64,000 bases of DNA from Nematostella vectensis (taxonomy: Eukaryota > Cnidaria > Anthozoa > Actiniaria > Edwardsiidae). Position numbers and translations under genes: made by a program. The notes beneath the pieces were generated by a model. The model was not told where the DNA came from, searched no databases, and saw only the letters and a list, made by a program, of their open reading frames with translations. The stretch is from contig NC_064035.1 in the NCBI RefSeq assembly GCF_932526225.1, forward strand, positions 6,695,501-6,759,500, read 5' to 3'. This document shows, piece after piece, positions 50,901 to 62,609 of this stretch (position 1 is its first letter; the number at the start of each line of letters is the position of its first letter).

Positions 50901-53900
50901 CGTCAATCTTGCTGCGGATCTTGTCGCCAAGTACGATCAACAGTGATACGCACATCTGGATGTCACCCTAGGATGAGAAAACACGATCTGAACAATTTTA
51001 TTCACAAGAGTTTTACAAATAACGCGCACCACTAAATTGAACCAATCAAGGTGGGTCAACCACTTTGCGCCAATAAGTATGCCCCAACAGGGCCGTACGT
51101 GCCCTCCCCCCCCCAATATTTCCAAAAATATAGAGAAATGACCAGGAGGGGCGTGGCTGTACCCCCCTAATATTTTCTTAATGTTTCTGTATTGTGCTCC
51201 CCCCCCCCCCAAATCATAAGCCAATCAAGATTAAAGAATAAGCATGAACCAATCAACATGCACCAGTCAAAACAAAACAATCGACATTAACTCATCGCCA
51301 TGTATCAATCACCAAGCACTTATCGATATGCACAAATCAAAATGAGCCACTCAACATGTACTTATCAACATGCATTTAGCCCGAGTGTCAGGTTCTTTAT
51401 ATCCTTCCTTTTGAAGTTTATACCTTGAAGATGTTTCCTCTTCGCTTTCTTTCCCCTGGTTCGTCGTTACCAAAATGATTACCCTACATATAACACCACT
51501 GTAGGTTTGCTACACATAAATACCGTTTATAATTCAATTCGTGCATTTGATTGTACTTCCATGCGAGTCATTTAAGAGGGACAATTGACAGCCGATGTGT
51601 TTTGACAGCGGCCTGAAAAGGGGTGGCAGGTGTCGCGTCTAGTATTTGTGTCAGGCGTAGTTTTACTTTCCTCTCCAACTTTTGAAAAACAAAATCACCA
51701 GATACTCGGGCTATGGGTAAAGAAGAAGAACAATTGACCTGCCAATCTCTATACGAAAGCAAAAAGTGAAAAGTACCTCTTCGGCAAAATGCTGTAACAC
51801 TTTCACAGCTAAATGAGAGAAATCCCACTGTGGTAGAAACTAAAACAGAAAAAAAGGTGACACATTATTAGCCACTGCAGATTAATTTGTAGCACTGTGG
51901 TACTGGTCACTTTTAGCGTTGAGGGGTAGAAGTATTGAGGTGACCAAGTCTAAGTTCTCGCATTCTAGCATTATGGGAATGGTTCTTTGTGGTTACCGAT
52001 GCCACGGTATCCCTGTGTGGTCACGACCACACACGTTTTCACTTGTACATGGTTGACAATGGCCGACAGCTCGGTGAGTTTGTTTCAAGTTGCTTTGTTT
52101 CGTTCTTTTGTACTCCTAATTGCAATTAATTTAATCTAGAAATCCCCTAGAATAGCCGCTAACAGAGCACTGTTGGCTAGATATAGTGGTTGCAGCGCGT
52201 TTGAGCGTCAGAATTAAACAAAATTTAGTTTTTTTTGTCTTGGTAGTCATTCACCGGGCTACCACCGGTCCGCGTGGTAGTGACATTCTTTGCAGACTCT
52301 TGTAGCGTTGAGTGAAAGTGGTAATGTGGTATCTTGTGTGGCGAATGGATGGGAAGCCTGTGGTGTGGTATATGGTTGATTGAATTACTTGCCAGGGCCT
52401 GGGTCGAGCAAGTCCCTCGCGCACGTGGCTCCTGATTGCCGGCTTCTACGGTATTCCGCTGGACGGACGCAGATTCGGAATCGACGCCACTACAAGGCAC
52501 CCATTATATAATTAGATATGAAGCGTAGAGTGGACAGAAGAAAGATATGATATCGTACAGTACCTGGTAGGGGACTCCGCACGATCTTGCTCTGGATCCA
52601 ACGAAGGAGATGTCGGTCTGCAGATTACAACGATTACTCGAACCCTCGGTAACCCTCGATTTGCTTCATACATTTAATATTGTACTGTAAATCATATGCC
52701 TCATATGGCCTTACTCTCGCAACATTTACATTTCATTAATATATGAAGTTCTCAAAAGAGAAAGGGAACATAACTGGAACATAAAGTGGAAACACGTACG
52801 TTTAACATAATCGTCTACCTTTCTGTGATTATTTGACGTGGCTGGAAAGCTTCCTGAGATGGAATAACCAAAAGAGAAAGGTTAGAATGCAATATAATGG
52901 CCTACCATGTCATCTCAAGTGGGAGGGCTCTTGTTCGGTTCAAAAAGGAATTACAATGGTAACTAGCTCAACACGGGGAAGGTCTAGTACGTACGGTTGG
53001 TAATGTCCAGTCTTGGCCGGTTCCATCCAGTGTACTTGGCTCCTCAAAATAAAAACTTGGATCATCCTGCTCCTCCCCAAATAAAAAATCTAAAAAGAAA
53101 CAGGTGCTCGCTCAGCCAAAATACAATTCTCAACACCTCCCTTGAGAAAGAGTTGCCCAAATCTTTCCCTTAAATGAATATCCCATCTTTCTACAACATC
53201 TCAAAAGTTTCGAATTCTTCTGAAGAGGTAGATTTACCCTAAATTCTGGGAAAAAGGTAGTTTTTTATCCCACTCCTCCCAACCCCCTAAAAAGACAAAA
53301 GTTACTCACATCTTCCTTGTATGGTCAACTACATTACAGATAATGAGCTTGAAACTATGTAGCCTGTAGCCTACTCGTATTTGGGGTTATTCAGAGAAAA
53401 ATAATGTTGCACTGTGAATTGCATTGTTTTAGCTTTCCAGTGAAGCTTGGCTTTCATGAGTTTGACAAAAAAACATTTTGGAATAACCCAAATGAGAGCC
53501 GGCTAGCAGGCTTGGAATTCTGCCGAACAGCTCGTCCACCACTAACCCCCTTAGCCTCCCATTACAAGTACACTACCTGCGTTTCCACCGCTTGCAATAT
53601 TCATGAGCTTGGGATTGTCTTCAAGACTACTTGACGATGACGTGTCATCATCATCTAATGACAAAATGTTCTGGATGTTCAGATTCTATATGATGGAATT
53701 AACGAACTAGCACACCTCCGTGTGTCCTGGATGTTCAGATTCTATATGTTGGTATCAATCAAACTGTCATCACTTTGTGTTACTTTTTTAAAGTTTGGAG
53801 TAAACTTCAACATTTGGGGGGGGGGGGGGGGAATGCTGACCTTGCAGTGCAGAATTATCTGGATTTGCAAGTACCACTGTATCGACAGCAGATTTAGGGT

Positions 53901-56900
53901 TCACAAATGTAGCCTGATTCGATGAGTGAAGTGAACCTGTTGGTCAAATAATAAACCTTCAGTTCACAATTCAAAACTGCTTATCTTTTCTTTTGCACAA
54001 GAACAAATACAGTGCATGCATTGGGAAACCAATATTAGGCTCCAGGCTCCACACCATACCAGGCTGGGCCTCAGCGGTAGGGCCCAGACCCCCTGCATGT
54101 CCTACAGCCGAGGAAGGTTTCGGTAAAACCGTTTCGCCAAGGTCTCCAACATCAGTGTACAAGGTTTTTAAGATGGACCAGGTTTGCGCATGCTTGTATA
54201 AGAAAAGACTGCTGGCAACCTGGGATAAAAGAAATAAAAACAGGTCACCTGTGGTATACTACACCGTACAGCCTTTAGAAAATTATTCTCTCACAATGCA
54301 ACTAAATCCAACCATGCTTGGATAAGTTACAGCTAAATATAAGTGTATTAGAAATACCCCTCAAACACGTCACACGTCACAAGAAAAAGAGCTAGCAGTT
54401 TGGCTGGACAATAAAACAATAAAGTACTCACATTACTGTTGTGTTCACATAGCTCAGCAAATGGGCGCCCACTTAACCTATAACTCTTTGCCAGAACTTT
54501 GAATTGGGAGTCAGTCTGGTGACGAATGAAGACAAAGACAAGTAAAATGGTAGCACATCGTTGAGGTTGGTCTCAACAAAATATCTCACTCTTTCTCCAA
54601 ATTATTAATCTTATAGATAGGGCCTGTACCCCTAGCTGTTCTTTTATGCACCCAGAACATGTTTTTGGGGATTTGGATGAGACACATGATGTCCAGCTTA
54701 TCCGAGAAGACAAGAAATCTACAGTCCACAAAGTAGACATCCAGGGTTTAATTCCAACCTTAACTAATCCGGATTGAGACCCTGGTAACCTAGATTGAGA
54801 AGTAAAGCCTCACACGATTTCATACAGCTAAAACACAGCATCCTGGAAAAATATCTTTCTTTCTCTGACCCTTTTGTCCACACCAATAGCTCCCCATCCA
54901 TGGAATAAATGCCATATACTCACTGTAGAGTCTTTCTCAGAGAAGACAAACAGGCTGCTGTTTGCTCTAGAAGTGAAGTGGTCACTCGGTGCATCTGGGA
55001 GCTTTCGAGTGAATGAACCTTGATTTGACAACTGTACTGGGGTGCGACTGAGGAAATATCATTATCTAATTTTAATATATCTTAAAAGATATAGACATCA
55101 AAATGTTGATGGCTATATGTGGGAAAACAATCTTGATTCCAACAAACTTAACTGGGCGAGCACACACCCAATTTCACAACAAGGAAGAATGTTTTCTCGT
55201 TTTTCAATATGTAATCATTTCGAAATTGCTATAAGTACATTTTCCATAATTCTACAATTTGAATTGTAAGGAGAGATGCAAATAAGGCCACAGACAGAAA
55301 AATCAAATTCTTTTCATTACAAAAATAAAGGTCAACCACGAGAAGCACACAAGAATAGGCAGTAAACAAGATTTTATGAAAGCAATACCACATTGGTACA
55401 TCACCCTGTGATTGTGTGAATCATAATACATCTAACAATTAAAATAAAATTAGAGAAAAAAAATCATTTTTCTTACATTTTAGTGTGAAAGCTTTTAGTG
55501 TTGTTAGTGATTGATTTATCACACATGGCAAAGCTGATATCACCGCTGATGTTTAGTGCAACAGCCATTGGGGGTGCATGGTCCGCAGGGTGATATGCAT
55601 CGCTAAACACATGTTGGTATAAGGTACAGTCCTTAGAACAAGACAAGAAAACATGGGGGTCCTTGCCACGACTTGTCTGACGCCACATAATTCCTGTAAA
55701 AGACAAATAGTTAAAGAATGATCATACTGAACATATGTGCAGGACTCGCGGAACAAATCAAATCTGCAAATGCATAAATGATGACACTGAATGTAATTAT
55801 TGCCTCTGTTGGATGTTTTACATGTCACGTACCCACTCTTATAACATCTAATTAACTGTTTTTAAACCATTACCACAGATCGACTACCATATACTACCAT
55901 TTATCACTATGGAAGTTATCTCATCACCTGTTGGCACGTCCTTGTGTTCACTGAAAGTGGCATAGGGTATGTAGGGCCGCCTAATGTCCCAAACATGGAT
56001 ATCGAAATCAACGAGAAGAGCACAGCTGGAAACAAAAACATCAAAAATAGTGATAAGCAATGCATTTCAGGAACAGTATTCATCTAATCCAGTTTGAGTA
56101 TATATTCATCACTTTGGTTGGACATGTGCATTCAGTCCTTAGAGTTTATATTGGGCTACTTTGCATTGCTGCTTTTCACACAAAAAAATCGCTGAGTGTC
56201 AAGCTCCACCACCCTTCCCCTCGAAAAAAATATCGGAAAACTTTATTTGTGATGGATTGTTTCAAGGTAAATCACAGAGAATTCTGATGAAACTTTCAAT
56301 AGCAAGTATATACCTTGCTATTTGGTATTTTTTCTGAGGTCTCCACTTGATTCGTGATACAGATGAGATGGTTTGGATGTTGTTCACAGGTGTCGCTTTC
56401 CCTTGCACATCCCACACCTTAACAAAACAGGAGTTAACAAAATATTACAAAAAGGTATAATAAAACCATACATTCATGAAATTATTTTAAATACATATCC
56501 AATAGTACAAATCTTTTATATCTATGCATCTACTAGTACTACCTACTACTCATCCACGGCTAGCTGATGTACATAATTATAAAGAATAGATTAGTAATAC
56601 ATTGTTAATGATAATATATTGTTCCTATTCATTTGCTAAATTATATTTATAAATAAAATAATTGATAAAATTTTGAAGCTCATCAGAACACAGAACACAC
56701 ATCATACAAATATATAAATATCCCTTGTAACACCATGCCAATCCCCCTCCATTATGCTTGTACCCCCACCATGCCTGTATTTGGCTACACCCCTAAGACT
56801 CACCTTAACACACTTATCTCTGCCCCCAGTAGCAATCCAGTTACGGTCCTCAGGATGCCAATCCAGAGTGAACACTGGTCCATTGTGTGCCATGAACTGA

Positions 56901-59900
56901 TGGTAATAGGTGTCAGTTCTTCTCATATCCCAGAGCTAAAATTCAATTGACAAATTTCATATGAGTTGCAGTAGGATTATATCTTGCACATTAGTTACCA
57001 CAGACATACAGCCAGCAAGGAAATCGAATGGCAAAGTCGCTAAGACGCTACATCAAGACAATAGCGCTATTACCAATCGCCTCTTGAGGGATAGTTCAAG
57101 TCAAAAACTGTTGTCCTTATTCCCCGAATACACTACGAAAACCCTAGATATCTTTTATTGATCCTTGAAATTACCAGACTAACTATTTCATATTTATTTT
57201 TTTGTGATTCGAGAGAGAGAGTATGATCTGTGAGAGATTGTCAAGGTGCTTTGGTACTCTTTTAAAAAAGCCGTAATGACAAGAATTCAAGACAAAACCG
57301 TAGCTTTTATTGAACCAAACACACTATGAATTCCTTTGTAACTTAAATCCATCGGTATATAATACTAACTATTTCGTAATCATTTTCGGTGGGATTTCAG
57401 TGCGATCAATGAGAGATGATACTGGCTTTGGTATGAGATGCTCATTGGTTACCTTGACTTATCTACGCTCCACGCTGGTTAAAAAAAAACTGTTGTAATG
57501 AAAAAATCGTAGTGCCGACTAAGGATCAACTTGATATTCGCTATTCTGTTTATACAGGATAAATTACGCGCTAAATTACGCGGAAAATCAATCATTACGC
57601 GCTTAATTACACGAAATATCAACTGTTATGCCCAAACTACATTTTGTACCAAAGAAACGCACGAAATAACTTGAAAAGGTTATTTTTTTTGCGTGAAAAT
57701 ATCTTAGGCAAGTTTTCATTGGCTCCTAGCTACCAGCCTAAAAAAAATGTATTTTATTATAAGTCCTAGGCCTTCGCGGTTTAGCAAAGAACTCCTAGTC
57801 ATTTTATTTGTTTTCGAAATTCAGTTCGAAACTTCACAATCTTACGAAGAATCTCTCTCTTTTTTTTTACGAGAAATAGAGGTAAGAACCCATCAGCTGT
57901 GCAATTAAATGTTTTGCCTTTCAAAATTTAGCCAAATTATGCGGGATTACGTGGAAATTTGTGGATTACACAGATTACGCGGAAAAAGCCAAATTACGCG
58001 CTTCCGCACAAGCGCGTAATTCCAGAAGCCCTGTTCATAAGATAAAACTTGTGAGTTGTGTTTAGCAAGTTGCGAGGCTTTCCGGATTTTCCCATGAGTC
58101 TTCACAATTTGGACATGTCTTGTGTCCGTTTGAGTGGGAACAAAACCAAAGACAAGTACTGTATGACCTACCTGAACATTTCCATTGTCACAGGCAGTGG
58201 CAAACTGCTTGCCATCAAATGGGCTAAACTGGTGATAAGACAGAACATCAACCGTAAGCCATCAAATGGGCTAAACTGGTGATAAGACAGAACATCATCC
58301 GTAAGCCATCAAATGGGCTAAACTGGTGATAAGACAGAACATCAACCGCAAGTATTTCAAAAGCAAAAAATAAACTTTTAAAATCTTCTTTTTAGCAGCT
58401 GGCATGGTGAAGTTTGAGAGTGCAGATAAGACATGGTTGATACTGTATGTCAACTTGGAAAGCATTATGCCCCAATGGTATGATTTACGTTTGATCACAT
58501 GATTTGGGGGGAGGGAGGAAAACTGAAAAACCCTCGCTGTAAAAACCCTCACAGTAAACCAAAGAAAAAAGAGATTCAACTCATGTCAAACCCTGAACTG
58601 CTATCACTCCCATTCTAGCTGCACACAACATACAATCATACTATCTTGATACCTCAATATCTCTGATGCTTTCGGACTTTCCATGAGCTGAGAAAAGCAC
58701 GCTTTGTTTTCTTATGTCCTGATAAACAGAATAATTTGATGTGAGTAATCGGGTGATGTGCACAATATTAATAATTCAGCTGTTAACATGGAACAATTAA
58801 TTGTTGTTTCAGCCCTGGCTAAGTTCAGGTATGTAACTGGCAAACATTTTCAGCTTCCAAGCCAGAGTCTAGAGTTTCAGCTCAGGATAAAATTTGTCAT
58901 CAGCTGCTGAAATTCTAACTAGAATAATTGTGTGGCCTCGTTGTTACAAATTAAAAGAATACTTATAGGTTACTTCTTGCTTCTTTGTTGCATTATTGTA
59001 TTTGCAGTAGGAGTGTTCTAGATAATATTATTAATAAAACCCTAGCATTCAAGTAGGACTGTTGACATCTGGGTGTGGCCAGAAGATAGATGGAAGTATA
59101 AGATAGTCTCCATTGCATTTTGAACTTCCATATTGCAATAATAATTCTAAGCTCTTATCTGGAGAAGGACTTACAAAGCAGTTCATAGTCCCATCCTGGC
59201 TACCACTCAGTAAGAGTGTGGTGTCTTGAGGGTGAAACTTGATCCTATTTACTGTTCTCTTGTGCTCATAAAACACCAGTTCTAAAAACCAATCTGGTTT
59301 TAGTATCCCTTTGTATCATTTCAAGTCAAGGTCAAAATAGATGATTAAGAAAATGAGCCAATGGTCAATGATATGGCTGATACACAATGCACATAATTTC
59401 AATGAAGTGAAATCAAGTCAATGCCAGAGAGTATCCAAGCCCACTTAGGCTTTTAAGTTGTTTACTGCCCACCTTGTTTTTGCTTGGTGATTTTGTTGAG
59501 ATTCCATATGACAACAGCTCCATTACCAGCAGCAGTCGCAAGGATGTGATCTGAAAATGATGAAAAAAATACTATTGAAAAAAATCGATTTTAGCAAAAT
59601 AACAATATTGCTACATCATCAAAGAGATCAGGCTGAGAACGAGCCAGTATCTTTGACATTTCCATTCTCCTTATTTTTAAAAACTTTTGTCATATTTCAA
59701 AAGGTCGAAAATACTCTCACAAGGTTGAAAATAAGTGGATGTGCACTATTTCTTTGAGAAAAATAAAATGTCACATAATTACAACTACATATGTAGAATA
59801 TATATTCTGATGCTTCCTAGAAATCTGAAACTTGAGCCTCATGTCTGACCTTAGAGCAATTGACCATATTTATCTGCCAACAAACAGAACAGTTATAACA

Positions 59901-61333
59901 AGAGGGAAGCCAAGCAGGTTATCAGCTGCTGAATCCCCTTCACCTCCACTACTCCTACAGACCTGAATTTTAGACAAAATGTATGGAAGCAACTATGTGT
60001 CTAGCACCTTTCTCAGATGTACCTCTTGACCAGTAATTACCTGGCTCAATTTACTGGCAATCCAGCAAACAAAAAAGGTTGTCTTAAGGACAAGCCCATA
60101 CACTCAAGCTTACGCATCATACCTTCTACTGGATGCCATTGTACATCAGTGATACTAAAATTTAGATTGATTCTTCCAACACGCAAATTAATCTTCTCCT
60201 GGAACTTGTTGTCTTGGTCAATTGAGACGATCTTGAAAACTGAAATGATTACAGAGATTACAAGAACTATTTGCTTTTGCTCAACCCTTTCCCTGTTGTG
60301 GTAATTTGCATATGAGAGAATTAATAGAATCAAGTTTATAGCCCTATACAGTCACTTAAATGCAGCTAATAACCTATTATACTTCTTTATCAGAGGGACA
60401 TCAATTTGGCAGAGGTTTCTCTTGGGCCTCAAGGGTATTGGTATTGTTTCCTGGTTCTCCGGATTTTTAGCTGATCAAAAATTATTCCTGAGATGAAAGC
60501 TTACATGAAAAATTACTGAATCAAAAATAGAAAAATATTGAGCCAAATTCTTCACAAACTAAGGATGTTTAAAATCAAGTGGTTTATTAACTTCTATTGT
60601 ATTCATTGACTGATAAACACAAAAACAAGATACATAAAAAGTTACCAAGATAAAGATAAATGGACTTAAGACAAGGGCATCACTGGGTGTGATGACAAAG
60701 ACGAGGTGACAAAGACACAGAAGCTGTTACCATTTCTTCCTGCTACAGCTACTTGGGATCCATCTTTGGATGAGCAGAACGCATTAATTGGCCCATCAAG
60801 AGTGCAGAATGTTGTGGCACTTGGAGACGACAGTACGCCTGGTAAAGCAACATCCTGAAGTTTTTTACAGTTATTTTGCACAAACGGTAGATTTTTTCTT
60901 GCTTCAATTTACAAGCAAACCATAGGTCAAGGTTCAGAAGGCTACTTCTATAAAGAAATGTATGGGCCACTTTACAACATAAAGGAATACTAAAACACAA
61001 TATTACAAGATCTGTTGTTTTATTTTTCACTATAAAGAATTTTTTCATCAACATAGATGTCCGCATAGATTCCTTTAAAAGCTACAGACAGTAGTCTTGT
61101 GCTGCCTGTTAGCAAGCGAGACAGTGACAGATATGGGATCCCTTGTGACAGCAGCCTGACCTTACAGGATATTTATACGGAATTTTACTTAGCCGCTTTT
61201 ATCAATACGGTGGTTCTTGTTTTACGGACATTTCTGGCATGCCATTTTCAAGTGGGCGGGGGTTGGTCACATTGGCTGGTGCAAAAGCTTACCTTTCTCT
61301 AGAAGTGTTTTCGACATCCCTTCTCGGGCTCAT
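47965..61333 (-). CDS. WDR24: WDR24, GATOR2 subunit with WD40 propeller and C-terminal zinc RING (at least 23 exons)
   Basis: WDR24 belongs to GATOR2, which promotes mTORC1 activation by amino acids at lysosomes. Exons with matching phases are 60854-60731, 60239-60123, 59550-59473, 59281-59175, 58718-58653, 58228-58172, 56935-56804, 56417-56314, 56025-55928, 55693-55477, 55047-54924, 54515-54432, 54219 to about 54055, 53670-53577, 53089-52995, 52853-52819, 52617-52564, 51839-51777, 50967-50865, 50348-50263, 49733-49633 and 48100-47965. They encode about 745 residues (vertebrate WDR24 about 790). WD-repeat landmarks include [46 protein letters not shown] and VWDIRRPY. The end has LIVLGDKI and DEQTQEQW, then zinc ligands in [21 protein letters not shown] and CPAGCGH. 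Three spots are unresolved. The first exon is tentative (61333-61293). The donor after 54,219 could be 54,106 or 54,055. A short exon between 52,564 and 51,839 is missing, as phase 2 must become 0. Confidence 0.93.
48155..49545. repeat. 20-bp minisatellite, about 69 copies, in the last WDR24 intron
   Basis: The unit is ACACGCGAACAGACAGGTGA, with a 21-bp ACACGAGAAACAGACGGGTAA variant, GCGGACAGACAGG variants and a few GCAAACAGACAGGTTA units. Three units make 60 bp, which keeps minus-strand frames open for up to about 400 codons ([20 protein letters not shown]-like). These are repeat artefacts, not exons. Confidence 0.95.
49877..50280. repeat. 50-bp tandem repeat carrying a WDR24 5' splice site, 8 copies
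   Basis: Copies end with ACCTGGTTAA at 49,920, 49,970, 50,020, 50,070, 50,120, 50,170, 50,220 and 50,270, an exact 50-bp period. On the minus strand every copy reads CACCATTAACCAG|GTAATGATG. This equals the end of the 50348-50263 exon plus its donor, so the outermost copy is the real junction. Confidence 0.95.
50369..50810 (-). mobile_element. tRNA-derived SINE with a long ATTC tail, in a WDR24 intron
   Basis: Reverse-oriented copy of the element at 15,313. On the minus strand it starts GGGAGCCTAGGTG, has A box TGGCGCAGATGG and B box GGTTCGATTCCC, and ends in about 115 bp of ATTC repeats (TGAA on plus, 50,369-50,482). It sits between two WDR24 exons, about 55 bases from the 50,865 donor. Confidence 0.88.
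51080..51215. mobile_element. MITE fragment with CAGGGCCGTACGTG end
   Basis: It starts CAGGGCCGTACGTGCCC near 51,088, with C-run subterminal sequence and AATATTTTCTTAATGTTTCTG further on. The last motif recurs in reverse at 62,150-62,180, which supports a shared family. Its right boundary is unclear. Confidence 0.5.
52225..52500 (-). other. Unassigned open stretch inside a WDR24 intron
   Basis: The minus strand is open for about 90 codons with no recognisable domain. It does not resemble WDR24 and does not supply the missing exon there. It may be an old repeat or chance. Confidence 0.2.
58211..58352. repeat. 47-bp triplication of a WDR24 3' splice site
   Basis: Copies begin with GCCATCAAATGGGCTAAACT at 58,211, 58,258 and 58,305. 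On the minus strand each contains TTATCACCAG followed by TTTAGCCCATTTGATGGC, i.e. the intron end, the acceptor and the first exon codons. The 58,211 copy runs into the real exon (58228-58172). Using either upstream acceptor adds 47 or 94 nt and shifts the frame. Confidence 0.92.
58505..58600 (-). mobile_element. Degraded SINE fragment
   Basis: It matches the body of the 50,369-50,810 SINE in the same orientation (GGAGGGAGGAAAACTG, AAAACCCTC, then TCAACTCATGTCA), without the tRNA-like head and tail. Confidence 0.5.
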
Positions 61334-61547
61334 CAGTTGTGCAAATAAAAAAAATCCTCAACAGGGTGGCAACAACAATCTAGTAAAACGACGGAGCATT
61401 GCATATTGGACTGATTGAGTTTGCTTCAATCTTTTATTCAGTAGCGATGAAGACTTGAAAGTTAGGCGCCATCAAGACACTTTCTTCCGCCATTTTGGAT
61501 ACAACGAGTAAGCCTGGTGACGAGAACACAGCGAACCCATGTCGGCA

Positions 61548-61661
61548 TGTACGTGGTCCCTGGGTACCAGAGGCTCCAAGCTTCACTTCCAAAGACGACT
61601 GAGCGAAGCTGCTCTTTGAAAGTGAAGCTTGGAGCCTCTGGTACCCAGGAACCACATGTAG
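61548..61661. repeat. Fold-back inverted repeat near the WDR24 5' end
   Basis: The left arm (61,548-61,595) and right arm (61,615-61,661) are near-perfect reverse complements over about 45 bp, with a 29-bp perfect core containing GGTACCAGAGGCTCCAAGC. The loop is about 20 bases. It could be a small fold-back element or a structured RNA. It lies about 215 bases upstream of the tentative WDR24 first ATG. Confidence 0.8.
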
Positions 61662-62111
61662 AAGCAGGCATTTCAATGTGTAGATAAAAAAGAAACTCAG
61701 AGAGCCCTCCCTCCCTCTTCTACCCTTCTTGTTTTCACCCCTTTCAGGGGCCTAGCCAGGGACAGAATTTTCTCCTTTATTTTAAGTCATGTCTCATACA
61801 TTTACTGTATGTTTGGCTGCTGAAAGAAATGGGCCCGGGCCCCACGCGGTCAAAAAGTCGCTTGTCGAACTTCTTGCCAGGTCCTAGCAGAGGCCTCTTT
61901 TCTTTGTATTTTGCTGAGGAATAAGGGTGAGGGTTAGTGAGTAATGGGTCTTGCTGTGATTTATTAATACGCAGAGAATAACGGAAAATAAGGTCTGATT
62001 ACAAGAGAAAACAGCAAACCCAAGGTTCTTAAGGTTGTATAATTGAGACTGTTTTATGATTTTTGACAAGAATAGACAGAACGACAATAGCAACTAAATC
62101 AAGGAGTATAT
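61662..62111. other. Spacer between WDR24 and the MoaC gene
   Basis: No exon or clear repeat was recognised. Confidence 0.4.
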
Positions 62112-62240
62112 GTGTTTGCAGTGCCGTTAGCAGGCCTTGAAATATTGGAGGGGCGCAATACAGAAACATTAAGAAAATACTGGATGGCACAGCCATGGTT
62201 ATTTCCCCATCCCCTACCACGGTCCTGTTTTGCTGGGGCG
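62112..62240. mobile_element. Fragment related to the 51,080 MITE
   Basis: AATACAGAAACATTAAGAAA near 62,156 is the reverse complement of the segment at about 51,172-51,195, with a GGAGGGGCGC flank matching the C-rich part there. The element ends are not defined. Confidence 0.4.
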
Positions 62241-62443
62241 CGGCGTCAAGATAAAATTCAGATATTTCTAGTGTCAGTTGGCGTTAATTTTATAAGCGAT
62301 GACACCTGATGTCGTCCATCAGGTGTAAAAACTTTTCGAACTTCTAAAACGCTAGACAAATTATTAGAATTCAATATCTATTAACTTTTTTGTACAATCG
62401 ATCAGAAAAGTCAGTGAGTCGAAAATGAATAAAAATTATACCA

Positions 62444-62449
62444 TTTATT
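62444..62449 (-). terminator. Candidate polyadenylation signal for the MoaC gene
   Basis: TTTATT on plus, AATAAA on minus, about 160 bases past the stop codon. Confidence 0.45.
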
Positions 62450-62609
62450 TTGTTTGATTTTGCTTGTGCGAAATTATGAGAATATATAAAAACTACCAGT
62501 ATATATACAGCTGATTTTCGGTTATTACTATAGTTCCATGGTTCAAATTTTTAGGTGGTAATGTTAGGTAATGTTATGGTTCAAATCTTTAGGTGGTTTT
62601 CACGATGCG

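Noticed and set aside
53841-53913. Possible extra WDR24 exon ([14 protein letters not shown] frame)
   Set aside because: It is open with plausible splice sites, but its end phase does not fit the next exon at 53,670. It is left out unless transcripts show it.
61434-61676. Minus-strand frames over the fold-back
   Set aside because: They read through the inverted repeat, show no domain, and do not supply the WDR24 first exon.
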